Position numbers and translations under genes: made by a program. DNA of 64,000 nucleotides, from contig QCXZ01000137.1 of assembly GCA_025024175.1 (NCBI GenBank), forward strand, positions 6,758,001 to 6,822,000, given 5' to 3'. Below the pieces are notes generated by a model. The model worked only from the letters and a program-made list of their open reading frames with translations, was not told where the DNA came from and searched no databases. The stretch comes from Rhyzopertha dominica (Eukaryota > Arthropoda > Insecta > Coleoptera > Bostrichidae). Position 1 is the stretch's first letter. Every line of letters begins with the position of its first letter. This document shows positions 27,001-36,826 of this stretch, one piece after another.

Positions 27001-30000
27001 GAATATACAGGAAATTATTGAGGAAACCTAATCAAAACATCAAACAACTTGCGTCATGTGTTGGACAATAATAGCTTTTATGCGTAAACTTCTAGCAAAT
27101 AAAGTTACGCCTGGAGTAAACAAACCCGAATATTTTACAGACGGCATTTGTAGTATATAAAAGCTAAATATTGATCTTAACAATAACGTAACAAATACAT
27201 CAATAACATAGAAACATTTTTAATGCGAGAATGACATCTAAAGCATTTTATATTAAAAAAATAATGAATTCTTAAATTAACTTTCCCATAAGAGGCAATT
27301 TAAAAATGATCCACCTGTATGCTGTCGCCACCTACGGATTAGATTTGGAACCTCTATCTTTTGTATTTTTGTTTGTACTTTTGTAGCATGACAGATGGCA
27401 AAAATCGTTGTCGTTAATGGAGTTCCTAGTTATCATTTCAGTTTTGGGCTGACAGATAGCAGTCCAACCAAATTGTAATTTTAAAAAAGTACCGCAACTA
27501 CGCCATTTTCCCTCCAAAAAACGAGCGGTAAATTTGAAAATTGAAAAAGTTATTACATTATTTCGCGAGGCCTGACACAAGCGCCAGATATTTTCAACTG
27601 TCCCCTCAATTTATACCATTGTTACCCAAGTGTCTTGACATTAATCATGGAAGACACTATTTCCAACACAAAACTGATTCGATCTTTCACTCTAAATATT
27701 TACGCGACCAGAAGAATAAAGTACATCATAAATGATGACATTATCGCCTTATAGTAATAAATTGTTTACGTTGTGCATTATTCGTTTTATTGGCGTTAAT
27801 CTTTTACCACATATCAATTTTATTTGGGTAAAAAACGAGATAAGCAAATATGATCGTTAAAATAAGCACACCATTTGATAGTCTGGCAATCACAACCAGG
27901 AACAAAAAACTGCAGCGTCGTCATTCCCCCTCATTATACTACAATTGAGTATGAATTCCAAAGGAGAAACCTGCTTATTGTCTATAATTGCTCGTTGGAT
28001 TGCTTTGCCTTCAAACTGCAATAAATGCACTGACCTAAACCTGAAAACATACTTGTCCACTAAATTATGCCATCGCATTTCAGAAAGGGGCAAGTTTTTG
28101 GCCCTGGACTTGGGAGGCACAAACTTCAGGGTGTTGCTGATCGAGCTGAGCGGGGATCACTTCGAGATGAAATCCAAAATCTTCGCCATCCCGCAACACA
28201 TCATGCTGGGTTCTGGAGAACAAGTATGCTAAGTTTCTTGTTGGTTTTGGTCAGACCGCTAATAGTGTTTTGTATGCAGTTGTTTGATCATATAGCTGAC
28301 TGCTTGGCCAAATTCATGAAGGAAGAGAAAGTGATGAAAGAGAAGCTGCCTCTCGGTTTCACGTTTAGTTTCCCCCTGATGCAGAAGGGCCTGACAAAGG
28401 GTATTCTGGAAAGATGGACCAAGGGATTCAATTGCTCAAACGTCGTCGGTAATGACGTAGTGCAGCTGCTGAAGGACGCCATTGAACGCAGAGGGGTAAG
28501 TTTCCGTTTTCTGATTGAATCTTGAATTTAAATTACAACTTATTCATCATTTGGGTAAAGGATGATAAACAGGGTGTCCCGAAAAGGTCTTTACACAGGA
28601 AAAATACAGGGTGTTAAAGTTGCAATTTTGTTTTTGATATTTTTCAATGACGTTCGCAAGCATTTAAGTATTGAGGGGTTTTTTAGGTGAAGATATTCAA
28701 ATATGTTGAATACTTACATGTACAATACTAGTTAGCTCGCTCGCAAATAAAACGTATACTTTAAAAAATTGCATTGTGGTCATTCAGTATAATCCCCTTA
28801 CATATCCAAAACACTTGCCATCGCTTCGGTAGTAATGTAATGTCGTTAAATACACCATTTTGTCGAGACGTTTCAGCATTTGAAAAGCATATGCTGTTGA
28901 AGGGCTTTTATCCTTCCAAGTCAATAAATGGGACTTCACGAAATTATCCTTTCCACTGGAGGAATAGAACGAAATTTGGAGGACTATGTCAGGGCTGCAC
29001 AGGGGATGTGGGAGAATTTCACAGCAGTTCTTCTCCTTTGACTGATACTGCTTTATGCGATCAAGCGTTATCGTGCAAGAGGATTACGCCGTTGTCTTTC
29101 ATATCTCGTCTACACTTTTGCTATTTGTCTATTGCTTGTTTGTCCATGCGGTCTTCTTCCATTATTGTACCCACAATAGCAGCAAAAGTGTTGTCGGTAG
29201 CAATATGATGTCTCCATCTTCTGTGGTCGTCTTTAACAGTAGTCTAATTATCTGGAATGCTTACTCCATCAAATTGCTGTTGAACTATCCACACATGGCT
29301 CCTGACAAGCTTCTTGTAACGCACGGTGAATTTCGGCAACCATCTTTTGGCGGAGTGTTTGAATTTTAATATACGCACATTAATCCGCTACACTTACGCG
29401 TTCCATTGCATCAAAAACTATCCCGATTTGAGAATTTTTTACACATAAACTCAGTGAACTAAAGGCACTCTATATAGGGTCCGTCACCTAAAACTCCCCA
29501 GGCTCATATTTTTTTCATTTTTTTAGGTACAACCTTAAATTATATGTCAAATTGTAGGTCCTTTTAAACTCTTTAAAGATAGCTTAGTGGGTGTCCCAAT
29601 GACAGACTTTTATAGTTTAATTTTTTACATTTAAAATGTACATAAAAATTAAAGCACAGACATTTTTTTACGATTTTTTCCGGTTCTTCTTTGTCGAGAA
29701 AAAAATGTGAAAGTATGGATTTTTCAATATCCGTTTCAAATGCCTCGATATTCCGCCACGGAGATGACGTAAAAGGTTCGCATGCTGACGAAAGCGAGAA
29801 ACACCAGTGTTCTAGCGGCATTGCAAGTAATTGTTTACATTTTTTGAGCTGCGTCGCGTTGCCAACGTGGGCAAATTTTCGCGATACCGTGAGGAATGTA
29901 CTCGTAAACTGGCATTGTGACATTGATACCTAGGTCAGCTTAAGGCGTATTTGTGAAAATAACTTAAATCATCTTTCAGTCAGTTCATTCTATAATGAAC

Positions 30001-33000
30001 AGTTCAATATAATAAGCGCATTCACTGGCCTTTTGCTGAAATACGAAAGCACTTTAACCATCGAACCTGCTTTAGAACTAATCTTTTTATTATGAGGAAT
30101 TAAACGACGCTTGAAGCTTGATAATGTTTAGTTTGTATACTTTCGTATGACAACGATATAATAAATTTTGAAACTGTCAGGACGATCTCTGGCCGTCGTT
30201 AGGAAGAAAACGGTAAAGTACCGCTGACAACATCGCACGTTCGCACGTGCTGCTTGTGTCATATGTGTAACGAATAACCTTAACAACTCTAGCCATGCGT
30301 TTTTGTTTACATAGTTTGGTCAAACTTTCGAGTTTCGTATTTGTCAGTTTAAGTGGTGGAGCAAGATGTTGTCGAAGTATTTGGGTAATCTGTTGTTTTT
30401 TTAATGTCAAGATGGCTTACGTTAAGAAGTGTTTTGTTCCCTGTTGTAAGAATACTACTGCTGATGAAGGGTTACAGGTTATTCCTATGTTTACATTATA
30501 ATATTGACGTTGACAGTTATACCTTCGCCCCTCTCTCTCACTCCCATTGCATTATTTGTATTTCTCTGGCTATTTATAAAACTGACAACAGTGAGCACCT
30601 AGTTACCTAGGGAGCTGTAACAATGCGCATGACGGAAATTAGGAACCTTTTGCGTAGTTGTTGGCGGATTTAAGAAAATGTTTGAAACAGGGTAATTTTT
30701 CTACCGTCATTTTTTACGAGTTGAATTAATCTGAAAGCAAAATAGATGGGTGGCGCTAGTATTCATGATGTAAGCAATAAAAGGCATAGGTTAAAACTAT
30801 CAAATTGTAATGTGCGGGACGACCGTATTTGACAGCATTTGTTTCTTTCACCATCGCCAATTCAGCGCCAGCTTAATATGTGCAGCAATTATGATATGGC
30901 TCTCGTAGATACAGGAAGGCACAAAAAGTGTGTAGAGGCGTTTTAGGGACACCCCGTATAATTGAAATGGTAGTTAAAAGAAACTATTTTGTGTTTTTCA
31001 TTAAATTTTGCACAATTTTCTTGACTTTCAGTGAATCTAAATAATAAGTTTATGTACTTTAGCTAGGCACTTTTTCACCGAAATGTTGTAAGATAGGTAA
31101 CTGCCAAAATACAGGTATACACACAAAAAATTATGCTGCAGCCCTTTTGTACCACAACTGATGTGGTGGGTGCAAATCATCCTTTCCCAAGTGAAACTCA
31201 TGCAAATTAAAAATGTGCACAGCAGATACGGTACCTAAAAAATTTCAGGACATAGAAATTTCTGTCATGGCAATACTAAACGATTCGACAGGGACCTTGA
31301 TGTCCTGTGCTTGGGTCAACAGATACTGTCGAATCGGTGTTATTGTTGGTAAGTTGCACGTGATAAAAAGAAACAAAATATGCCTGCAATACAACCACTA
31401 TGATGCATGCACGCACATTTCTCAATTTACAGCATATTATAATCAGGGCATCCATCATTTGGTCGTTNGAGAAAGATGAAAATTTCATCGGGCTTAAATG
31501 AATCGATACTAAATATCTTTAATAAATAAATTAATATGAATATCGATAGGTGCATTGGTGTTACTTTAAGTTTATTCAAAGCTATGTGCATGTATCCCAT
31601 TTTTTTTATCATGTGCCACACCGAGTTTTGCATTTTCCAACACAACTGTGTTATTGTTAGATTTCNGCTAGCTTTCNCTTATAATGCCTTATTTTTATGC
31701 ATGTGTTTTCATTATTTTATAGGACATTAGGATAGACGTATGTGCCATTCTAAATGATACTACGGGAACACTCATGTCATGTGCTTGGAAAAATCGTCAC
31801 TGCAAGATTGGGTTAATAGTCGGTATGTGTCCATCTTACATCGCAACTGGTGTTGGTGTGGGAAAAACGTACTTCATAATTTTGCTAAATGTAATAGTAA
31901 AATGGACAAAATTCAAGCGAGTTATGTATTTTAACCAAAGATGCTAATTCAGATTTTAATTGTATTATTAGTCATTTGAAGTGTTCATGATGAAGTAACA
32001 GTTTGCAAATCAAAGCAGTGGCACTATCTATAATCTAATTATTCTATCTAATGCTTTTATTTATAGTTGGCTTCTAATTTCACGCTTCCACAAACTGCTG
32101 CTTTATTAATTTAAGCCCTCGTTTTTCAAATAATCATTTCACACATTAAATTGCAATTCATTTTGTATAGGAACTGGCAGCAATGCTTGTTACGTTGAAA
32201 AACAAAAGAACGCAGAGTTGTTTGATGAAGAAGACAATGGATCTGGTACCGTCTTGATAAACTTGGAATGGGGTGCATTTGGTGATGATGGAAAATTAGA
32301 CTTTGTCAGGACGGAGTATGACAAAGACGTAGATGAAAACTCAGTCAACCCCGGAAAACAACTGTAAGCTCACTTACTGATTTTTCCATTCTGTATTAAA
32401 ATGGTTTTCTTTTCTAGACACGAAAAGATGATATCTGGCATGTATATGGGAGAGCTGGTAAGGCTCGTAATCGAGAAGTTCACAAAAGAAGGCCTTCTAC
32501 TTGGGGGCAAGGGATCAGACCTACTTTTCAGCAGAGGGCGCTTCTACACNAAATATGTGTCAGAAATTGAAAGTGATCCTCCAGGTACATACACAAACTG
32601 CAAGGAGATATTAGAAGAATTAGGTAAGCTAACATTCAGTTACGATGGAGCAGTATCCAAAATTTCATCTTTTGCGTTAGGACTTAAACATGCCACTGAA
32701 CAAGACTATATTAACATCCGGTACATCTGTGAATGCATTTCGAGGAGGGCGGCACATTTAGTATCTGCTGCAGTTGCCACTCTCTTAAATAAAATGGAAG
32801 AACCTATTGTAACCGTCGGCATCGATGGATCAGTTTACAGATACCATCCACACTTCCACAATCTCATGATGGAGAAAATAGCACAACTGATTAATCCTGG
32901 TATTAAGGTAAGTAAAAAAAAATAAGATATTGTATGACATCAGGCAAGTGTAAAAGTAATTACTTCCAACACACAAATTTGCTAAAGCATCTAAAGAAAT

Positions 33001-34531
33001 TAATATGGCAAAGTTTGCCCTGCATTCTGAAGAACTGTACAAACTCGAACGCACTCGACATTACCAACTGTACAAAACTCTTTCACACTTAAAAATTAAA
33101 AGTTTGGAAGTTACTGATCTATACGAAGGCATACAAGGGCCACTTAAAGTTCTTAAAATATTTCTATTAAAATTTCATCTCGTATAACTTGAAATTTAAA
33201 AATTTGAAGTTATATGAAGCGAATTTTAAAAGAACCTTTAAGAACTTCAAGTGGCCCTTCTACATTTTCATAGATCTAACCGATTGGTATTTGAGTAAAA
33301 ATTAAATATGGATATCTTATTACTAAAGCTAGAGAGTAGACAATTTGGCGAATTTTTTTGAGATAAATAAGTGAGAAAAACAGATTTTGAATGAATTTTT
33401 AATTTTGGGATCGTAGCATAAAGTTTAATATCAATTTCAAGACGGGCTCTTTGGTCAGCATTTTTATATTTCAGAATATATTATTGCATTTTCGATTCTT
33501 TGTTGAAATTGAAGAGCACTTTTTTAAGTATATGTGATGCCTTCAGTAGGCCGTTTCAGCATTATTTAAAGTTTTTAAAAGAATTTGACGTTTTTGTCAT
33601 TCGTTGGAATATAAAAATTTTATTGAAACACCACAAGAAAAAATCTTTCATTTATTAATTGTGAATTTTGGAAAGTTGTATTACTCATATTTTTTAATAG
33701 AATATTGTAATTTTTTTTACAAGTGCATATGCTGAAATGCAAATGTTAATACCTTTTGGTAGAGAGTTTGAGTATTTAAATGTTATTTAGTTTTACTTAT
33801 TACTCTTTTTACAAGTTTCTGCTTCTCAATAATTTTTTAATTCCTACTCCATTTTTATTACATTTAATGAGATTTATTAATAAATAATTGATTTTGTAGA
33901 GAAGTTTCTATTTTCTGTTTTATTAAACAATATGCATAATAATAAAACCTCAAGAGAAAAAAATTATGGTTACGGCATATAAAAAAATTATAGTTACGTT
34001 TAAAAAATGAAGTTACCCATATACAAGTGAGGTAAAGTAAATGAAACTCCAATTCCACCAAATTTAAGTGGGAAAGGATTTAAAAACCTTAAAGATTTTG
34101 TAAATGGTTCTCAAAAAGATCATTTCTTTCAAGATTAATTTACATTTTGAAAAAGGGGAGTAAAGTTAATTTACAGAGGTGGGTGTCACATTACCATACA
34201 TACATGTACTTCTATGTTATTGTGTTATCGAATATATATTACATTATGTGTAATTATTTATAATTCCTTTACTGTTCCTATATTTCTTTAATATTTGGAA
34301 GTTATTACAACTTTTAATAGATCAAGTTTGGCTGCTTTATTTCATGATTTCTTTGTCCTTTGAGAAGAAATGCTGAGCTATACTTAATTTAGGGTGACCT
34401 TTTTTATAGGACACACATCCTTCGATGTAAATAATTCCATGCATTCATTTCAGTTTGACCTAATGTTGTCAGAGGATGGAAGTGGAAGGGGTGCAGCTCT
34501 AGTGGCAGCCGTAGCTTCTAGGAAGCGGTGA
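12030..34531 (+). CDS. Hex: hexokinase (type I fold), nine coding exons with one alternative pair
   Basis: The enzyme phosphorylates glucose and other hexoses with ATP, the first step of glycolysis, in the cytosol. Exons: 12030-12062 (probable), 25167-25329, 28084-28223, 28280-28495, 31249-31348 or 31723-31822, 32171-32363, 32418-32623, 32681-32907, 34454-34531. All junctions are GT-AG and in phase; the product is 451 aa, normal for insect hexokinases. Visible motifs: [12 protein letters not shown] (phosphate loop, about 71-82), [10 protein letters not shown] (135-144, sugar site), TKGF (159-162), LND with the catalytic Asp at 196, [18 protein letters not shown] and the C-terminal [12 protein letters not shown]. 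One N lies in exon 7 (32550). Intron 1 (13.1 kb) carries mariner relics and an antisense BEL/Pao element. The first exon is the least certain; a frame also opens directly upstream of 25167 (ATG at 25000 or 25152). Confidence 0.95.
12063..16560. other. first part of hexokinase intron 1
   Basis: AT-rich apart from the CpG-rich tail of the promoter region (to about 12350). It contains the mariner relic at 13.2-13.76 kb. A 131-codon frame at 15357-15752 has no recognisable domain or codon bias and I regard it as chance. Confidence 0.35.
13200..13760 (-). pseudogene. old mariner transposase relic
   Basis: The minus strand keeps RVVTGDEER (about 13460-13430), which corresponds to the RIVTGDEKW block around the first catalytic Asp of mariner transposases, with weaker mariner-like sequence on both sides. 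Stops and shifts are frequent. Lies within hexokinase intron 1. No ends recognised. Confidence 0.4.
16570..17600 (-). pseudogene. mariner transposase pseudogene (DD34D type)
   Basis: The minus strand keeps most of a mariner transposase: N-terminal helix-turn-helix region (17556-17146, ending in [12 protein letters not shown]), [12 protein letters not shown] with the first catalytic Asp (about 17130-17095), HQDNAP-type second Asp near 16845, [15 protein letters not shown] with the third Asp near 16765, and the terminal GDYVEK near 16580. At least two frameshifts and internal stops break it, so it is inactive. The 5' end in plus coordinates reads tttttcgacatagtctcc, a common 3' coding end in this family. 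I could not define inverted repeats or a TA duplication. It lies in hexokinase intron 1. Confidence 0.85.
17610..18378. other. unannotated intron sequence
   Basis: AT-rich, with no feature I can support between the mariner relic and the BEL/Pao element. Confidence 0.3.
18384..18673 (-). repeat. 3' LTR of BEL/Pao element
   Basis: 290 bp, on the plus strand TGTGTACGACG...GCTGCAACA. Same length and sequence as 24466-24755, except an N at 18491. Confidence 0.96.
18726..23921 (-). CDS. BEL/Pao Gag-Pol polyprotein
   Basis: One uninterrupted frame; it is open from 24044 (1772 codons), but the start [11 protein letters not shown] at 23921 (residue 42 of the open frame) fits the family better. Numbering from 24044: DUF1759-type Gag about 160-340; cysteine/histidine zinc motifs 377-441; aspartic protease with [10 protein letters not shown] (DSG at 519-521); reverse transcriptase about 780-1040 with YIDD at 922-925; RNase H 1090-1220 (one unresolved residue at 1096, from an N); integrase with an HHCC-like zinc region (about 1406-1443) and catalytic D1475, D1541 and E1590 (HGGLWEAG). 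All catalytic residues that I can check are present, so the copy may be able to move. It acts as a particle-forming reverse-transcribing element. Confidence 0.96.
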   Translation of the reverse strand: MGDLEELRSKRAILKGHLTRFKTYLNKVDKDNVDAFQLKLRLQKHEANFDNFNVIQFDIELIDHTSDHQLERESFENEYFATAALAESLISSCQPITGSAIGSTSSGPLAPVNNTLNNIKLPTISLPSFDGSYNNWLYFKETFYSIIHSSTAIETIQKFHYLRSSLRGEASDIIRSLELSSANYEIAWNLLNERYENKVLLINNHVRALLSLPSISKESHVGLRHLLDGFTKHLRALESLGQPVQHWDVLVIHIISCKLDQSTRRQWETKIAENTSYTTNSYIPTTDEFCRFLRERCTLLENLNHTHVSSAVVNKARDTRSRPQTMVSRQNTSAFCKLCNTNTHFLSQCKTFLSLQPEKRLLKVQSLSLCSNCLGRHKNSDCKSLFTCKICQKRHHTLLHTDAAMSGSIHESVGTVCNQLSHSNDCLSGQGNHSTAGVDASKTRAFMSTGSSQVLLSTAVVQVFDKFGNPYLCRALLDSGSQSNFVTAELAEILELPRIELNISITGINDKCIAIKENAFVKIKSRHNSFCANINCLIINQITDKIPSFSFNKAALNISESLDLADPCFNASDNINMLIGASTFWTLLKKGRISLGKNKPILQNTVFGWIISGELLLPKSEPLKCFSITNSDIDKSLSRFWDLEECGSSAPLSKDERDAENYFRQTTTRDANGRFIVRIPLKYSIDNLGESKSTAVKRLSSLESKFKRNPELHDQYVQFMNEYCSLGHMSKLSNPDDRNAFYIPHHFVVKDSSLTTKLRTVFDASAKSSSGLSVNDMQLIGPALQNNLFDIVIRFRSHRFVLAGDITKMYRQILVHPDDRRLQRIVWRSDVSAPMEFFELNTVTYGFASAPYLAVRCLVELAHQNSEKYPNSSDIILNDFYIDDLLTGSNNLEELVTVYNEISHILNSGCFPLNKWISNNPDILSKIASSSSDVLFNIGEQNETHTLGLLWHSGPDILCYSVATDRLGTKFTKRSILSAIARVFDPLGVLSPVTVLAKMLMQSLWQLQISWDDPLPPDLSNKWGRYIDGLSSVNKLQIPRLVVCIDPVRVEIHGXADASSLAYGACVYLRSLDIYGNCQVSLLCAKSKVAPLKTITIPRLELCAALLLARLFNTVVNAWKYKIDKSFLWSDSTIVLAWLNSSPSKWKVFVANRVAKIQSLTSQAEWRHVSTDSNPADVISRGIAPQDLRDTSIWWLGPKWLQGSPELWPTSNCICGDGQLDIELKQSSLRVLVVTEVSDIFHEFSTFSRLQRIVAYILRFSHNSSKNCSKLNGPLKPGELDSALITLVKLSQSNSFPDDIKSLKTNRYVPKRSKLLQLNPFLDNRGVLRVGGRLSNSNLPDSKKYPVILCSRHPLSVLLTKYEHLRLLHAGAQMVLASLRERFWILSARNLVRKIIHNCVTCFRNSPVSVQCIMGDLPSSRVAPNRAFLNCGVDYCGPFNVRDSRLRRFRTTKAYVCVFVCFSTKAVHLELVSELTTDAFIGCLMRFMSRRGKCANVYSDNGKNFVGANAELKKFLRSVEGDVLAEMSKNMINWHFIPPRSPHHGGLWEAGVKSCKYHLKRVIGNHTLTYEQYLTVLTQVEACLNSRPLYPLSSEPNDLLPLTPAHFLIGEPLTTIPCQDLQDIPMTALSRFRRCQLLQQQFWKRWSKEYIGELQVRRRWKRSSQTLLRPGVLVLLKEDNLPPLRWSLGRVTQLHPGTDNVTRVVTVKTSSGTYKRPVSRICVLPNGEDDQ
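24466..24755 (-). repeat. 5' LTR of BEL/Pao element
   Basis: 290 bp copy of the other LTR, followed outward by the CTAAT duplication at 24756-24760. Confidence 0.96.
24761..25166 (+). promoter_or_regulatory. region directly upstream of hexokinase exon 2
   Basis: A frame that opens upstream (ATG at 24885, 25000 and 25152) reads without a stop into exon 2 at 25167, through the acceptor ttctttgcag. It would add a segment with hydrophobic [15 protein letters not shown]. This could be an alternative first exon or simply an open intron end. The acceptor is good, so splicing is the default reading. Confidence 0.3.
25330..28083. other. hexokinase intron 2
   Basis: AT-rich, 2.75 kb. A 33-codon frame at 26930-27031 and GC-richer patches near 26460 and 27310-27590 hint at old transposon fragments, but I cannot name them. 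Confidence 0.4.
30412..30501 (+). pseudogene. THAP-type zinc finger start, fragment
   Basis: The frame beginning [20 protein letters not shown] resembles the first CxxxxC part of a THAP domain, found in P-element transposases and host THAP proteins. It ends after 29 codons. Probably the end of a transposon gene; short, so tentative. Confidence 0.3.
30835..30930 (+). repeat. dispersed repeat also present in the 41-43 kb duplication
   Basis: CACCATCGCCAATTCAGCGC and the next ~60 bp resemble 41771-41835 and 43070-43135 (caccatcgccacttcagcgccaacttgat...). Three diverged copies in one window point to a repeat family; its full extent is unclear. Confidence 0.55.
31249..31348 (+). CDS. Hex: hexokinase alternative exon 5a
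   Basis: Preceded by aaatttcag and followed by gtaagt. It is 100 nt, phase 0 in and phase 1 out, exactly like exon 5b. It encodes [20 protein letters not shown] and onwards to GVIV. By my alignment it matches 5b at about 25 of 33 residues but only 60 of 100 nucleotides, so most differences are synonymous: both copies have been under selection. The catalytic LND motif is kept. Using both exons, or neither, would shift the frame, so only one can be used per mRNA. Confidence 0.85.
31723..31822 (+). CDS. Hex: hexokinase alternative exon 5b
   Basis: Preceded by attttatag and followed by gtatgt. 100 nt, same phases as 5a, 374 nt downstream of it. It encodes [20 protein letters not shown] and onwards to GLIV, closer to the usual insect hexokinase sequence at this position (CAILND, CAWKN), so it is probably the ancestral copy. 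It contains the catalytic Asp and part of the nucleotide-binding loop. Confidence 0.92.
32908..34453. other. hexokinase intron 8
   Basis: AT-rich, 1.55 kb. Besides the foldback at 33134-33260 I see no feature. Confidence 0.5.
33134..33260. repeat. foldback (palindromic) element in hexokinase intron 8
   Basis: The left arm begins AAGGGCCACTTAAAGTTCTT (33135 on) and the right arm ends AAGAACTTCAAGTGGCCCTT (to 33259). They are inverted copies with a few mismatches and almost no spacer, so the transcript could form one long hairpin. Probably a foldback MITE. Confidence 0.75.
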
Positions 34532-34768
34532 AGCGAAAAACTCGTATAGTACTGCATCGTTTTGTATATATTAGTTAATTTCGGGTTCCTAGATGGCATT
34601 TTAGACACCGTGGGAAGCTGGACTCGCCACGGACGTCTGAAAATGCACTCGTGTCTCCATCATTACTTGCAGGGGACGCTCCCTGGATTTTGGCACAGCT
34701 GGCATTATTGCCAACCGATAAATAGGATGGCTGTACTTTTTATATGTGCAAGAGCTGTTCTACACAAT

Positions 34769-34774
34769 AATAAA
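34769..34774 (+). terminator. candidate polyadenylation signal of hexokinase
   Basis: AATAAA 238 nt after the stop codon. Further AATAAA-type signals follow (for example near 35582), so longer 3' ends are possible. Confidence 0.45.
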
Positions 34775-36826
34775 TACAAAACCTATTGATTAATGTTTAC
34801 GACAGTGTCTTCATTGATTTGCAGAGTGTATTTTAGCAGAACTGGATAGCGCGTTTGATGTTTCTTTGACAATACTATATTTACAATGAACTATGCATTA
34901 TATGTCATTTACTCACTACACAGTTTTATGTAAAAATATATTTTTATTAAGTTGTTGAAGGTGTTTTGTAAGTGATTTTGTAGTATGTTATTTGCGTTCA
35001 TGTAAATAATTCCCGAGAGCAGCATAACTTTTACTGCCACGTTGTTTTGGACAAACAGAACAAGTTGGATCATTGTCTTTTACACAGAGTAATTTTACTT
35101 GACACGCTATATATTATTGTAAATAGATCATAATTTTTTAAGTCATTTCCATAAAATTGAGCTAGATACTTAAAAGTGACATTGTTTTTATACAATGCTT
35201 AATTTAAATTATGTAATTCTGTATCAGTTTATGGTTGTCACGATAAATATACATAGTTATGCTAAAACTTGCATTGTCGTCATTTCTAATATTGTCCTTA
35301 ATAATATAGAAACCCTTATCATTGTTTTTTTAAAGCTATTACAATGAAGCCATAATACTCTATTAAATTGTAAAATATTTAAGATTTTAACCAGTTCAAC
35401 AAATTTTGACCATGATAAGATAATTTGTTTATCTCAAATATAATAAGAAAACACTAAAGTTATTATGTTTTAATTTTCATATAATGGATTCTGATGCATA
35501 TTCATTATAGCAGTTTATGTAATGTGCAACTTTATTGGACTACGGGCAGTTTATAGTTGAGCCAGTGCAGCAAGGAAGGCTAATAAATAAAACGGATACT
35601 AATAATAAATAATATTTATGCTGCATTCAAATTTAAAATAGCTCAAACTTTAATCTTGTAATTACTGAAGAAATCATTTGTCTGTAAAGCTGAAAGGAAT
35701 TTTTTTGCATGTAACGTTAGTGCAGTATTTATATTTAGAAACACGAACAATACTTCTGTACTAGTACTTTTGATTCAATACTGTAGCATTGATACTTTTT
35801 TACAGATACCTTGGTGAGTTCAATTTAATGTGGGTATTGTCTAGCACAATTTAAAAGAGAAAGTACTAAATCGAAAGGAAGTAATGTCTCTACATAATAC
35901 TATTGTATTTTATTGGTGTAACACTTCCTTTTACAATGATTGAAGGATAGATTTTAATAGCTTTAAGAGATTAAATAGATGTAAAATTATTTAAGTCAAA
36001 CCATCAAAAAGTTAGTAAACCGAAACGAAATATATCATAACTGGCTATGANTTTGTTCTGTGTTAATTCATTAATATGAATTTAAAAGAAACAGATTCCG
36101 AATATGGTATTAGTATTATACAGAGGTTGTGGAATGTNAAATTGTTGATCATATGAGAAACCTAACATCCTGTATACTGCAGTTAGCATTTTAACATGCA
36201 AGACATCCGAAAAATAATAAAGGTACGTAATTTAAGAAACCGTCAAAAAAAAAACGCAAAAAGAAAAAAATTAGCTTGTAGAATGAATCCTCTTTGATCA
36301 TGTTCATAAAGGATTTTGGCAAGTACTGTCCCCTGCTCAATTTATGTAATATACACTCAGTATACAGGTGTCTTAACAACTGAATGTTAATAATATTCAG
36401 ACAATGATTACAAGTTATTTGATTGCAATAAAATCAATTGTTACATTATGTGTCACACACAAAAAATATTTTAAGGTTTGCCTTTTAGTATCTTCTAACT
36501 TCAAATACCAAATTTTAAAGGGTCATGTAACACAAAATATATGGAATTTTATAAGGGGTACAATACAATTCTGATACAAAAATAATTTTAATAAACTGTT
36601 TAAAGATTTGTAGCTTTACTGGTAGGTGTTTACTTTGTAAGTCTGTTCTGATTACAAGTAAAATTAATTTGACTACAGATTTATAGGTATCAACTTTACT
36701 CTCCTAGTCCATCAAACACTAAGCCAAAATCAGTGTGATTTTTTAAAATGCGTTTACAGTGAAAAGAATGGTACTCATCTTGGCAAACTGTAACCAGTAA
36801 AAAAAAACGGGCAATAAGCAATTATT
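34775..36826. other. AT-rich region between convergent genes
   Basis: Probably long 3' UTRs of hexokinase and of the methyltransferase on the opposite strand. Two Ns (36051, 36138). No gene or repeat recognised. Confidence 0.4.

Larger units (their letters stand above)
28568..30958 (-). mobile_element. decayed Tc1/mariner-like DNA transposon with TIRs
   Basis: Ends are inverted: ACAGGGTGTCCCGAAAA at the left (28569 on) and TTTTAGGGACACCCCGTA at the right (to 30958), each next to TA (28566-28567 and 30959-30960). Inside, the minus strand at about 29000-28780 vaguely follows the C-terminal part of a mariner-type transposase (SPVQPD..., then RGDYTE). The interior also seems to hold other inserted pieces (a gggtccgtcacctaaaa end near 29477 and the THAP-like fragment at 30412). 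Old and inactive; in hexokinase intron 4. Confidence 0.5.

Noticed and set aside
28288..28482. Minus-strand frame opposite hexokinase exon 4
   Set aside because: Shadow of the real coding strand.
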